Shown: one piece after another, positions 53,315 to 64,000 of the stretch
Position numbering within the stretch: position 1 is the first letter of the stretch
Layout of the letters: each line of letters starts with the position of its first letter
Assembly (NCBI GenBank): GCA_037200525.1
Contig: JBBCGG010000001.1
Coordinates: forward strand, 3,898,501 to 3,962,500
DNA length: 64,000 nt
Source of the DNA: Methylocella sp.
Lineage (GTDB): Bacteria; Pseudomonadota; Alphaproteobacteria; Rhizobiales; Beijerinckiaceae
Direction: 5' to 3'
The notes under the pieces: generated by a model
What the model was told of the DNA's origin: nothing
The model's input: only the letters and a program-made list of their open reading frames with translations
Databases searched by the model: none
Made by a program: the position numbers and the translations under genes

Positions 53315-53539
53315 TGCGTCACCCTCAACCCCAAAGGCTTTTTGGTGCATCGCCGATAACCGGCGTTGCCCACGCTCCCCATGCCCACTAAGGAGCGCAA
53401 GATCTGATTTTCTCATTTATCTGGCGGGAAACGCGCGTCGCCGCGCCAGAATCCTTGAAGCCTCCGTCAGCGAAAGCATCGACTGAATTACGAGGCCTTC
53501 CGGGCTTTAAATTGATAGAATCTCAACCCGCGCAAGTCC

Positions 53540-54715
53540 TTAGCGCTCAACGGTCATAGCAATCCCCATGCCGCCACCGATGCAGAGCGTAGCGAGGCCC
53601 TTTTTTGCGCCCGAGCGCCGCATTTCATGCAACAGCGTGATAAGCACGCGGGCTCCCGAGGCGCCAATCGGATGGCCGATCGCGATTGCGCCGCCATTGA
53701 CGTTGACGCGCGCAGGGTCAAGGCCGATGTCCTTGGTGACGGCAAGCGCTTGCGCCGCGAAAGCCTCATTAGCTTCAATCAGGTCTAGGTCCTTGACCTT
53801 CCAGCCGGCTTTTTCGAGCGCCTTGCGCGACGCTGGAATCGGCCCTGCGCCCATGATCGCCGGGTCAACGCCGGCGGTCGCCCAGGACGCGATGCGCGCC
53901 AGCGGCTCCAGCCCGCGCGCCGCGGCGTCCTGAGCGGTCATCAGCACCACCGCTGCGCCGCCATCATTGAGGCCTGACGCGTTGCCTGCGGTGACCGTGC
54001 CGTCTTTGTTGAAAGCCGGCCGCAACTTTGCGAGAGCCTCGAGCGTCGCCCCGGCGCGAATATATTCGTCCTTGTCGACGATGATATCGCCCTTCTTGCC
54101 GCTGACCGTGAAAGCGACGATTTCCTCATCGAACTTGCCGCCCTTTTGCGCCGCCTCGGCCTTGTTTTGCGACGCAAGCGCGAAACGGTCCTGATCGTCT
54201 CGGGTAAGCTGCCATTTGGCTGCGATGTTTTCCGCAGTCTGGCCCATGTGATAGCGATTGAAAACGTCGGTCAGACCGTCGCTCAGCATGGTGTCGATGA
54301 ATTTGAGATCGCCCATTTTGACGCCGGAGCGCAGATAGGCGCTGTGATGAGCTTGCGACATGCTCTCCTGGCCGCCGGCGACGATGATCTTGGCGTCGCC
54401 ATTGGCGATCTGCTGCATGCCGACGACGACCGCGCGGAGCCCCGAGCCGCAGACCTGGTTCAAACCCCAAGCCGTCTTTTCCTGAGGGATGCCGGCCTTC
54501 ATCGCGGCTTGGCGCGCCGGATTCTGGCCCTGCCCCGCCGTGAGCACCTGTCCCAGGATGACTTCATCGACTTCGGCGGGGTCGAGTTTGGCGCGTTCGA
54601 GCGCCGCCTTGACGGACGCCGCGCCGAGCTCGTGTGCTGGAATTGCGCTAAACGCTCCGTTGAACGATCCGACAGCCGTACGCGCTGCGCTCACGATTAC
54701 AATATCACCAGACAT
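53540..54715 (-). CDS. phaA: Acetyl-CoA acetyltransferase (biosynthetic thiolase) PhaA
   Basis: A 391-residue thiolase II condensing two acetyl-CoA into acetoacetyl-CoA. Catalytic residues are visible: Cys in [11 protein letters not shown], His in [14 protein letters not shown] and the second Cys in [22 protein letters not shown] is typical of PhaA. The ATG at 54715 has GGAGG 7 nt upstream. With phaB 225 bp downstream it forms the phaAB unit, divergent from phaR. The phaC synthase gene is not in the window. Confidence 0.96.
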   Translation of the reverse strand: MSGDIVIVSAARTAVGSFNGAFSAIPAHELGAASVKAALERAKLDPAEVDEVILGQVLTAGQGQNPARQAAMKAGIPQEKTAWGLNQVCGSGLRAVVVGMQQIANGDAKIIVAGGQESMSQAHHSAYLRSGVKMGDLKFIDTMLSDGLTDVFNRYHMGQTAENIAAKWQLTRDDQDRFALASQNKAEAAQKGGKFDEEIVAFTVSGKKGDIIVDKDEYIRAGATLEALAKLRPAFNKDGTVTAGNASGLNDGGAAVVLMTAQDAAARGLEPLARIASWATAGVDPAIMGAGPIPASRKALEKAGWKVKDLDLIEANEAFAAQALAVTKDIGLDPARVNVNGGAIAIGHPIGASGARVLITLLHEMRRSGAKKGLATLCIGGGMGIAMTVER

Positions 54716-55137
54716 CGGGCATCCTCCACAAATCAGCCGCACCGACATTCACGGTCGCGATTTCGGCTGGATCACGTAAATCGACAAACTCCGCGCCCTT
54801 GAGCCCGGCAATACCAAAATATAATGACGGATTTCCAAATCGGAGAAAAATCATATTTGAAATCAGTTCTCGCTTTGAAATAATAAGCCTATCCTAGCAT
54901 GAGATCGTCGCCAGTTGAATCGCGCGACGACGCTAAAGAAAAAAAGCGCTTTGGGGAGGTTCGATGGGACAGGTTACATGCGGATCGGCTGCGGCGGCGA
55001 GACTTGACCACAGCTTCTTGATTTGGAATCGCTTTCTCTTGATCATGCGCAAATCGCGGATCGAAAGAATTCCGCCGGTAGACAAAGCCAAGCAAACGGT
55101 TGCAAAGTGATCTTCCCCGGAGGTTCGGCGATTGACC
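54716..55137. promoter_or_regulatory. phaA-phaR divergent intergenic region
   Basis: About 420 bases carrying both divergent promoters. No gene is supported; short frames read through the phaR start region on the minus strand. PhaR proteins act on phasin and their own promoters in related species, but I could not identify a clear operator here. phaR has GGAGG at about 55119. Confidence 0.45.
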
Positions 55138-55725
55138 ATGGCCAATGAAAAGACCCCCATCACAATCAAGAAATACGCCAACCGGCGGCTCTATAACACT
55201 GGCACGAGCGCCTATGTGACGCTCGAAGATCTCGCCGGCATGGTCAAGAAAGGCGAGGATTTCGTCGTCTTCGACGCCAAGAGCGGCGACGACATCACCC
55301 GCTCGGTGCTGACCCAAATTATCTTCGAACAGGAAGGCAAGGGCGGCCAAAGCCTGCTGCCTATCGCTTTTCTGCGCCAGCTCATCCGATTCTATGGCGA
55401 CAGCATGCAAATGCTCGTCCCCAGCTATCTCGAATTTTCGATCGACAAGCTGACCAGCGAACAAGGCAAGTTCCGCGATAAGGTCGCCGGCGGCTTCGGC
55501 GGCCAGGCGGTCGGGCCGGGTTTTGGTTCGCTGGAGGAGCAGGCCCGCAAGAACATGGCGCTGTTCAATCAGGCGCTGTCCATGTTCAACCCCTTCGTTC
55601 CGCCGCTCGCGCCGCCAGCGCCCGAAGCGTCGCCCGAACCGACAGCAAAGAGCGACATCGAGGAAATGAAGCGTCAGCTCGAGGAATTGCAAAAGCGGAT
55701 CGATGGAATAGCGTCCAAGGAATAA
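55138..55725 (+). CDS. phaR: Polyhydroxyalkanoate synthesis repressor PhaR
   Basis: A 195-residue regulator with the PHB/PHA accumulation DNA-binding domain at its N-terminus (ITIKKYANRRLYNTGTSAYVTLEDLAGMVKKG) followed by the PHB_acc domain (SVLTQIIFEQEGKG; SLLPIAFLRQLIRFYGDSM) and a C-terminal coiled coil (IEEMKRQLEELQKRIDGI). It senses free PHA granules and derepresses phasins. The ATG is given as start; a TTG two codons upstream is better spaced from GGAGG and could be the true start. Divergent from phaAB. Confidence 0.95.
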   Translation: MANEKTPITIKKYANRRLYNTGTSAYVTLEDLAGMVKKGEDFVVFDAKSGDDITRSVLTQIIFEQEGKGGQSLLPIAFLRQLIRFYGDSMQMLVPSYLEFSIDKLTSEQGKFRDKVAGGFGGQAVGPGFGSLEEQARKNMALFNQALSMFNPFVPPLAPPAPEASPEPTAKSDIEEMKRQLEELQKRIDGIASKE

Positions 55726-55814
55726 GCGCTGCCGACTTGCTCCGCCCTCTTGGCAAGCGTTACGCCCTTTTCATTACAGGCGTGACGCCTTTTCATTTCA
55801 TTTCAAGTCGCGGT

Positions 55815-56201
55815 TCAGACTGTCGCCTCCCACACTCCCTGAACGAAAACCGCTTCTTCCATGCCCGGCCAAGGGGGCATCGTGGTCGCAACCACGACAA
55901 GAGGCTCAAGGCTATCGGACCGAAACTGGAACCGAGCGCCAACTGGGATCGCAATGGAGCAGCCTGGCCCAACGTCCTCTACAACTTCCTGATCGTCCAG
56001 CTTCCTCCACATGCGCCCATGGCCGGAAACGAAGTACCAGACTTCGTCAATCGTCCTATGGACAATTGCCTTTGACACGGCTTTTGGCGGTAGCGAGAAC
56101 ATCGCCATGCCCCCGCGCGCCGTTCCGCATAAGATGCGCACCTCGGATCCGTCCGGCGCGATAGTGTCGGGAGCGCTGCTAATTCGTTTGCTCGCAAGCA
56201 T
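55815..56201 (-). CDS. Cupin-domain protein
   Basis: A 128-residue single cupin beta-barrel. The first cupin motif is seen around HRTIDEVWYFVSGHGRMWR and the second as GPGCSIAIPVGARFQFRS. Only some of the usual histidine and glutamate metal ligands are present, so catalysis is doubtful and a binding or isomerase role is possible. It ends close to phaR convergently and lies downstream of gloB on the same strand, with a 36-nt gap. Confidence 0.8.
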   Translation of the reverse strand: MLASKRISSAPDTIAPDGSEVRILCGTARGGMAMFSLPPKAVSKAIVHRTIDEVWYFVSGHGRMWRKLDDQEVVEDVGPGCSIAIPVGARFQFRSDSLEPLVVVATTMPPWPGMEEAVFVQGVWEATV

Positions 56202-56237
56202 CGTGTTTCTGCTCTTGTTGGGGATCCGGAAGTCGTC

Positions 56238-57008
56238 CTATGCGCGGTTCTTGCGCTCGCGCAATTCGGCGAAGACCGCGGCTGGATCGGCGCCGCTCAT
56301 GCCCACCGCAGCCTTAACTTCGGGTTCATCGGCGCGCAGGAATGGATTGGTAGCGAGTTCTATCAAAATGGTCGTTGGAAGAGTGAATTTCCCCTCCGCG
56401 CGCAATTTCGCAACGTCCTCGGCCCGCTCGCGTAAAATTACATTGCCGGGATCGACGGTCAGCGCGAAATGGGCATTGGCGAGCGTATATTCATGGCCGC
56501 AATAAACCTGCGTCTCGCCTGGCAGCGCAGCCAGCTTCATCAAAGAATGAAATAAAACCTGCGGCGGCTCCTCAAATGGGCGCCCGCAGCCCATGGCGAA
56601 CAAAGTGTCGCCGACAAAGGCGATGTCTTCATCTTCGAACCAATAGGCGATGTGACCGCCGGTGTGGCCCGGGACCTCGATCACCGCCGCCTCGAGCGCG
56701 CCGACCCTGACTCTGTCGCCCTCGCCGACCTCATGATCGAGGCCGCCGATTTTAGACGCCTCCTTGCGCGGGCCGGTCACGCGAGCCCCCGGAAACTTCG
56801 CCTTGAGCCCAGCAACGCCCTGGACATGATCGGAGTGGTGATGCGTGATCAAAATATCGGTTAGTTTCCAGCCCCGGCCTTCGAGGGCCGACAGAATCGG
56901 CCCCGCTTCCGGCGCGTCGATCGAGGCTGTCGAGCGCGTTTGAGGATCATGGATGAGAACCCCAAAATTATCCTTGAGGCAGATGAATTGATAAATATGG
57001 GCGGCCAT
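56238..57008 (-). CDS. gloB: Hydroxyacylglutathione hydrolase (glyoxalase II)
   Basis: A 256-residue metallo-beta-lactamase-fold enzyme that hydrolyses S-lactoylglutathione in methylglyoxal detoxification. Zinc motif THHHSDHVQG, then GHTGGHIAYW, FVGDTLFAMGCGRPFE and the C-terminal glyoxalase II helices with YCGHEYTLANAHFAL are present. GDTLFxxGCGR is diagnostic. The divergently transcribed methyltransferase gene starts 162 bp away, a common arrangement in Hyphomicrobiales. Confidence 0.95.
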   Translation of the reverse strand: MAAHIYQFICLKDNFGVLIHDPQTRSTASIDAPEAGPILSALEGRGWKLTDILITHHHSDHVQGVAGLKAKFPGARVTGPRKEASKIGGLDHEVGEGDRVRVGALEAAVIEVPGHTGGHIAYWFEDEDIAFVGDTLFAMGCGRPFEEPPQVLFHSLMKLAALPGETQVYCGHEYTLANAHFALTVDPGNVILRERAEDVAKLRAEGKFTLPTTILIELATNPFLRADEPEVKAAVGMSGADPAAVFAELRERKNRA

Positions 57009-57169
57009 GATCCACTCCTTAACGTCAGGCGAAACTAGCCTCGCCGCAGAAGGGGGTCAAACCGTCCGGCATCTTCTTCCGCCTTGCCCGAGAAAGGCCG
57101 CCCGGACTCCGGGGGCCGATCGACAAGGTTCTAATTGCAAAGCAAAGTTCTAATTGCAAAGAATGCGCA

Positions 57170-57949
57170 ATGTCGCTCGATGTCGTCGACCTTCGCACCT
57201 TTTACGGCTCGCCTCCGGGCGAAGTGGCGCGGCGCCTTATCGGCCGAATCGTGCGCGACCGCTTTTCCAATTGCACCGGCTATTCGATCCTTGGCGTTGG
57301 CTATGCAACGCCCTATCTCGGCGTTTTCCGCGAGGAGGCTGTGCGCGTGCTTGCGTTCATGCCGGCGGAGCAAGGCGTCGTGAACTGGCCCTCGTCCGGT
57401 CAGTCGGCCTCAGCGCTCGTCGAGACGACGACGATGCCTTTGCCGGATTCCTCGATCGACAGGGTGATTCTCATTCACGGGCTCGAAATTGCCGAGCATC
57501 CGCGCGACCTCCTTGCCGAAATCTGGCGAATTTTAACGCCGGGCGGCCGCGTTCTCGTCATCGCCCCAAGCCGGGCGGGTCTTTGGGCGCGGCTCGATCG
57601 AACGCCATTCGGCCATGGCCAGCCCTTTTCCCGCAGTCAATTGCGCGAACTGATGCGGGAAACGCTGTTTTCTCCCACCCATTGGACCGAGGCGCTCTAT
57701 GTGCCGCCATTCAAGCACTGGGCCATGTTGCAGTTGGGGATCGCCTTCGAGCGGATCGGCGGTTTCTTCGGGCTTCCCGGCGCGGGCGTCCTCATTGTCG
57801 AGGCGACCAAACAGCTTTATCGTCCGGTGGGCGTGCGCCGCGCGCAGCGCGCGCTGCCGCAATTCCAACCTGCGCTCGCCCCCGAAACCATCGGCGTTGC
57901 GCCGATTTCTAGATCCTCACCTTGGCGTCACGATCGAGCTTCAACTTGA
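57170..57949 (+). CDS. Class I SAM-dependent methyltransferase (type 11)
   Basis: A 259-residue methyltransferase usually found divergent from gloB in alphaproteobacteria. The methyltransferase-11 core is visible late in the fold: LPDSSIDRVILIHGLEIAEHPRDLLAEIWRILTPGGRVLVIAPSR, with PFGHGQPFSRSQLRELM following. The SAM-binding glycine motif is poorly conserved: GVGYATPYLGVF takes its place. The substrate is unknown. Its 3' end overlaps the convergent esterase gene by 41 bp. Confidence 0.82.
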   Translation: MSLDVVDLRTFYGSPPGEVARRLIGRIVRDRFSNCTGYSILGVGYATPYLGVFREEAVRVLAFMPAEQGVVNWPSSGQSASALVETTTMPLPDSSIDRVILIHGLEIAEHPRDLLAEIWRILTPGGRVLVIAPSRAGLWARLDRTPFGHGQPFSRSQLRELMRETLFSPTHWTEALYVPPFKHWAMLQLGIAFERIGGFFGLPGAGVLIVEATKQLYRPVGVRRAQRALPQFQPALAPETIGVAPISRSSPWRHDRAST

Positions 57950-58607
57950 AGCATTGGGCAAGAAATAAACCGCCGTGCATCAGTCCGGCGCCGTCGATGC
58001 CATGCCCAAGCCCCATGGACAGATGCCATTGGGTGGGGATGTCGGCCTTGGCCAGATCCTCGGCCGAGAGAAACAGCGCCTCCGTCGGAATGACGGGGTC
58101 CTCGCTGCCATGAATCAGCAGAATCGGGGGCGCTTTGCCGGCAGGCGTGTGGGCCGTTGCTTGGCTCAAATGCTCCGGCCCGACCACCGCGCCCGAATAG
58201 CCGACGATCGCCGCCAGGGCGCGCTTGCGCCGAAGCCCGACATGCAACGCAACCATCGTCCCCTGGCTGAAGCCAACTAGAGCCAATTTCGACTCGTCGA
58301 GCCCATGACGCTGAAGCTCGGCGTCAAGAAACGCGTCAAGGCCCGGAGCCGCCTTGTTGACGCCGATCCAGCGCTCATTGGGGTCGCGCATCGTCAAGGG
58401 AAACCATTGCCGCCCGCTCGGCGCTTGGCTGCAGGGCTCTGGCGCATTTGGCGATACAAAGGCCGCATCAGGCATAAATGCCTGCCATTGCTTGGCGATG
58501 GCGATCAGATCCGAGCCGTCGGCGCCATAACCATGCAAAAACACGATGAGTTGTTTCGCGTTGCGCGATTTCGGCGCGAGGCGCGGGCCGTCAATCAAAG
58601 CCGCCAT
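57909..58607 (-). CDS. Carboxylesterase/phospholipase-type alpha/beta hydrolase
   Basis: A 232-residue cytoplasmic serine hydrolase of the acyl-protein thioesterase/YpfH-like group. Visible are the oxyanion region FLHGYGADGSDL, the nucleophile elbow GFSQGTMVALHVGL, the acid in LIHGSEDPVIPTEAL and the base in GLGHGIDGAGL. The length and motifs match the family closely. The natural ester is unknown. Convergent with and overlapping the preceding methyltransferase gene. Confidence 0.9.
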   Translation of the reverse strand: MAALIDGPRLAPKSRNAKQLIVFLHGYGADGSDLIAIAKQWQAFMPDAAFVSPNAPEPCSQAPSGRQWFPLTMRDPNERWIGVNKAAPGLDAFLDAELQRHGLDESKLALVGFSQGTMVALHVGLRRKRALAAIVGYSGAVVGPEHLSQATAHTPAGKAPPILLIHGSEDPVIPTEALFLSAEDLAKADIPTQWHLSMGLGHGIDGAGLMHGGLFLAQCFKLKLDRDAKVRI

Positions 58608-58842
58608 TTGGTGTGTCCGCTGGTTGGATATTTTGCGCGAAAAGCCTGCCCGGCCCAGCCATTTGAAGCATTTTCGCCTCGAATGGAACCGCCCGACGCC
58701 GCCCGCGCAGATTCACGTTTACCGGCCGCTCCGGCGGGATTAAGTTAGCAGCTCGCGGCTAACGCGAATAATCCTGATTTCGCTAGCCCTTGAGGCTCCC
58801 GCGCCGGGCGGCCGAAACTCAGGACGCGTTGAGAGGGCTCCC

Positions 58843-59058
58843 ATGTATATCATCGCCCGCAACATCACTGGTCCGCGCTTGCGCTGCGAAGCCTTGATGG
58901 TCGACAAAAAAAGCTTCACGCCCTGGCCGCCGACCAACGAAGATGGCTGGCGCAGGGCCTATAAATTTCGCGACAAACTGATGGCCGAAGTGGTCCGCCT
59001 CGAAGCCGACCCCTTGGGCGAGCAGCTCAAGGTGATCGAGGCGGTTTATATTCCGTGA
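58843..59058 (+). CDS. Small hypothetical protein
   Basis: 71 residues starting MYIIARNITGPRLRCEALMVDKK, with a tryptophan-rich centre and a charged helical second half (YKFRDKLMAEVVRLEADP). I recognise no domain. The coding-like composition, the ATG ten bases after a GAGAGGG sequence and the lack of a better frame support it being real. It lies alone between the esterase and msrB. Confidence 0.5.
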   Translation: MYIIARNITGPRLRCEALMVDKKSFTPWPPTNEDGWRRAYKFRDKLMAEVVRLEADPLGEQLKVIEAVYIP

Positions 59059-59221
59059 GGCGTTGAACGCAATCCTCCCCTTCATTAGCGCTCAAAGGCC
59101 CACGGACGGTGAACAGACCTAGCTGCGAAAGAGACGCCATTTAAGAAAAGGACCGCTTCGCTATCCTTCAAGGCGTGCGTTTTGCGCCTTGCTCGGAATG
59201 TTCGGCCCTTGTCCAAGGCCG

Positions 59222-59626
59222 TTATTCCGGCAGGAAATCCATCGCAACGCCATTAATGCAATAGCGCAAATGGGTCGGGGGCGGCCCGTCCGGAAAGACA
59301 TGGCCGAGATGGCTGCCGCAGCGGCTGCAATGCACCTCCGTGCGCCGCATCCCGTAGCGGCCATCTTCCTGCGTCTCAACGGCGCCTTCGATCGGATCAT
59401 TGAAGCTCGGCCAGCCCGTGCCGCTCTCGAATTTTCCTTTGGAGGCGAAAAGCTTCTGCCCGCATCCGGCGCAGGCGAAAACGCCCGCGCGCTTTTCGTA
59501 ATTCAAGGCGCAACTGCCCGGCGCCTCGGTGCCGTGGCCGCGCATGATGTCATATTGTTCCGGCGTCAGAAGACTGCGCCATTCCGCATCGCTGTGCGTA
59601 ACAGGAAACTCTTTGGTCTGCGTCAT
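59222..59626 (-). CDS. msrB: Peptide-methionine (R)-S-oxide reductase MsrB
   Basis: A 134-residue enzyme that reduces methionine-R-sulfoxide in proteins. Two CxxC zinc motifs (CAGCGQKLF; CSRCGSHLGHVFPDG) and the catalytic cysteine in RYCINGVAMDF are intact, with GTGWPSF in between. No msrA is fused or adjacent. The start MTQTKEFPVTHSD is preferred over an upstream in-frame Met. It lies 33 nt downstream of gyrB's coding start region neighbourhood on the same strand (gyrB stop side). Confidence 0.95.
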   Translation of the reverse strand: MTQTKEFPVTHSDAEWRSLLTPEQYDIMRGHGTEAPGSCALNYEKRAGVFACAGCGQKLFASKGKFESGTGWPSFNDPIEGAVETQEDGRYGMRRTEVHCSRCGSHLGHVFPDGPPPTHLRYCINGVAMDFLPE

Positions 59627-59658
59627 CCTATGCTCCACCCTTGCTCGCGCAACGAGCC

Positions 59659-62181
<2,523 letters not shown>

Positions 62182-62362
62182 CTAGAAACCTGTGAAGGTC
62201 ATGTTTTTTAATGTCTTTTTCGCCACTCGCGGCAGCGATCCGACGAGCTTTCCACATCTCGATTCTGGTTTAATCGCGGACTGTCCGCCGCACGGATGAA
62301 ACCAGCGCTGGACCATTACGATTTTGTCTCGAAATGGTCCAGTCGCCGGCCGCGGCGAAGCC

Positions 62363-64000
62363 TTACGCCGCTTCTTGGATGGCTTTGTCGCCGATCAGGA
62401 GCCCCGTCTCGTCCGCGCCTATGCGAACCAGCTCGCCGTCGTGGATTTTGCCGGCAAGGATCAACTCGGCCAACGGATCCTGCACGTTCTTCTGAATGAC
62501 GCGCTTCAAAGGCCGCGCGCCATAGGCCGGATCATAACCCTTTTCGGCGAGCCACGCGCGCGCCTCGGGGGTCAATTCCAACGTGATCTTGCGATCCTCA
62601 AGCAGCTTCGCCAGGCGCTGGAGCTGAATCTCGACGATCGCCCCCATATCCTCGCGGCGCAGACGATGGAAGAGGATGATCTCGTCGATGCGATTCAGGA
62701 ATTCCGGGCGGAAATGCGCCCGCACCACCTGCATCACTTCGGCATGGACCGCGCTCGAATCCTCGCCATCCTTCTGCAGCACGAGGAAATCGGCGCCGAG
62801 GTTAGAGGTCATGATGATCAGCACATTCCGGAAATCGACCGTGCGCCCCTGCCCATCGGTGAGCCTGCCGTCGTCCAACACCTGCAAAAGAATGTTGAAG
62901 ACATCTGGATGCGCCTTTTCGATCTCGTCGAACAGCACGACCTGATAGGGCCTGCGGCGCACCGCCTCAGTGAGAGCGCCGCCTTCTTCGTAGCCGACAT
63001 AGCCGGGAGGCGCGCCGATCAGACGGGCGACGGAATGTTTCTCCATGTATTCCGACATATCGATGCGCAGCAGCGCATTCTCATCATCAAACAAGAAGCC
63101 GGCGAGGGCCTTAGTCAGCTCGGTCTTGCCGACGCCCGTCGGTCCAAGAAACATGAACGAACCGATCGGGCGATTGGGATCCTGAAGTCCCGCCCGCGCG
63201 CGCCGCACCGCAGTCGAGACCGCCTTGACGGCCTCCGCCTGACCGACGACGCGTTTGCCGAGCGCCTCCTCCATTTTGATCAGCTTGTCGCGTTCGCCCT
63301 CGAGCATTTTGTCGACCGGAATTCCCGTCCATCGCGAGACGACCTGCGCAATATGCTCGGCGGTGACCGCCTCCTCGACCAGAATGCCGCCGCGCTTCGC
63401 CTCGATCTCCGTCAGCTTGCGCTCAAGATCTGGGATCACGCCGTAAGTCAGCTCTCCGGCGCGTTGATATTCGCCCCGGCGTTGCGCCTGAACGAGTTCG
63501 GTGCGGGCCGCCTCAAGCTGCTCTTTGAGTTTTTGCTCGGAGCCGAGCTTGTCCTTTTCGGCATGCCATCGCGTGGTGAGCGCCGCGGATTTTTCCTCGA
63601 GGTCGGCCAATTCGCCCTCAAGCTTGGATAGCCGCTCTTTCGAAGCCGCGTCGGTCTCTTTCTTCAGAGCCTCCTGCTCGATTTTCAGCTGAATGATTCG
63701 GCGATCAAACTCATCCAGCTCTTCCGGCTTCGAATCGATCTGCATACGCAAGCGCGCGCTCGCCTCATCGATGAGATCGATCGCTTTGTCCGGCAAAAAC
63801 CGATCCGCGATATAGCGATGCGACAGCGTCGCCGCCGCGACGATTGCAGCGTCGGTGATGCGCACGCCATGATGCAATTCGTATTTTTCCTTGAGGCCGC
63901 GCAAAATCGAAATCGTATCGGCGACCGTCGGCTCGGAGACGAAAACCGGCTGGAAACGCCGCGCCAGCGCGGCATCTTTCTCGACGTGCTTGCGATATTC
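62363..64000 (-). CDS. clpB: ATP-dependent disaggregase ClpB, 5' end outside the window
   Basis: The visible 545 codons cover the C-terminal two thirds of ClpB, a hexameric AAA+ chaperone that works with DnaK to rescue aggregates. It begins within the end of the first AAA module ([21 protein letters not shown]), continues with [10 protein letters not shown], the long coiled-coil M domain that distinguishes ClpB from ClpA/C, then the second AAA module with [29 protein letters not shown] and the sensor-2 region [12 protein letters not shown]. The reading frame continues to the last base of the window. It is followed by gyrB on the same strand, 238 bp downstream. Confidence 0.97.
   Translation of the reverse strand, partial: EYRKHVEKDAALARRFQPVFVSEPTVADTISILRGLKEKYELHHGVRITDAAIVAAATLSHRYIADRFLPDKAIDLIDEASARLRMQIDSKPEELDEFDRRIIQLKIEQEALKKETDAASKERLSKLEGELADLEEKSAALTTRWHAEKDKLGSEQKLKEQLEAARTELVQAQRRGEYQRAGELTYGVIPDLERKLTEIEAKRGGILVEEAVTAEHIAQVVSRWTGIPVDKMLEGERDKLIKMEEALGKRVVGQAEAVKAVSTAVRRARAGLQDPNRPIGSFMFLGPTGVGKTELTKALAGFLFDDENALLRIDMSEYMEKHSVARLIGAPPGYVGYEEGGALTEAVRRRPYQVVLFDEIEKAHPDVFNILLQVLDDGRLTDGQGRTVDFRNVLIIMTSNLGADFLVLQKDGEDSSAVHAEVMQVVRAHFRPEFLNRIDEIILFHRLRREDMGAIVEIQLQRLAKLLEDRKITLELTPEARAWLAEKGYDPAYGARPLKRVIQKNVQDPLAELILAGKIHDGELVRIGADETGLLIGDKAIQEAA

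Overview
The window is a GC-rich chromosomal segment of an alphaproteobacterium, most likely a Hyphomicrobiales member near the Beijerinckiaceae/Methylocystaceae. Support for this comes from alphaproteobacterial-type GyrA, GyrB, UvrA and ClpB, a phaAB/phaR polyhydroxyalkanoate locus, a GAAC-N7-GAAC SOS box, a CLGCS-type Bfd ferredoxin and an aminotransferase resembling the hopanoid enzyme HpnO. The genus cannot be fixed from sequence reading alone.

Layout. 0-3.2 kb: a tight minus-strand unit (class III aminotransferase, rimM, trmD) and a tRNA-Val(GAC). 3.5-8.4 kb: an isolated type VI secretion membrane pair, tssL-tssM, with no other T6SS gene in view. 8.8-13.7 kb: bfd, osmC, a DODA-type dioxygenase, a DUF983 protein, a MocR-type regulator with repeated ATTGTATG motifs on both sides, and an exported alpha/beta hydrolase. 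14.1-17.2 kb: a mobile-element patch with an intact IS3-family element and an IS5-family element (called IS-A here) inside a frameshifted FkbM methyltransferase gene. 17.6-24.7 kb: transport and signalling genes (CadD-like permease, XRE regulator plus SulP transporter, NarK-like nitrate transporter divergent from a PP2C/serine-threonine kinase fusion). 24.7-33.7 kb: stress, signalling and housekeeping genes (UspA, HdeD, hybrid histidine kinase, MFS, MaoC, aldo/keto reductase, RsuA- and RsmC-like rRNA modification enzymes). 33.8-42.7 kb: DNA maintenance (uvrA, ssb with an SOS box, gyrA) with dctA between. 42.7-45.5 kb: an OprB-type porin and an aspartic-protease-like protein.

45.7-49.1 kb is the most unusual stretch. 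A reverse transcriptase gene is cut into three pieces by a second IS-A copy and a different IS5-family element (IS-B). Removing both elements, with one target duplication each, restores an uninterrupted 404-codon frame with RT motifs including YADD. Directly upstream lie a small ORF with a strong ribosome binding site and two 103-bp direct repeats that differ at one base. This looks like a recently inactivated, horizontally acquired RT system of unassigned type.

49.2-64 kb is core genome again: a Tat-type deaminase, DUF2165, a TPP riboswitch with thiC, phaB, phaA, phaR, cupin, gloB, a methyltransferase, an esterase, msrB, gyrB and the 3' part of clpB running off the end of the window.
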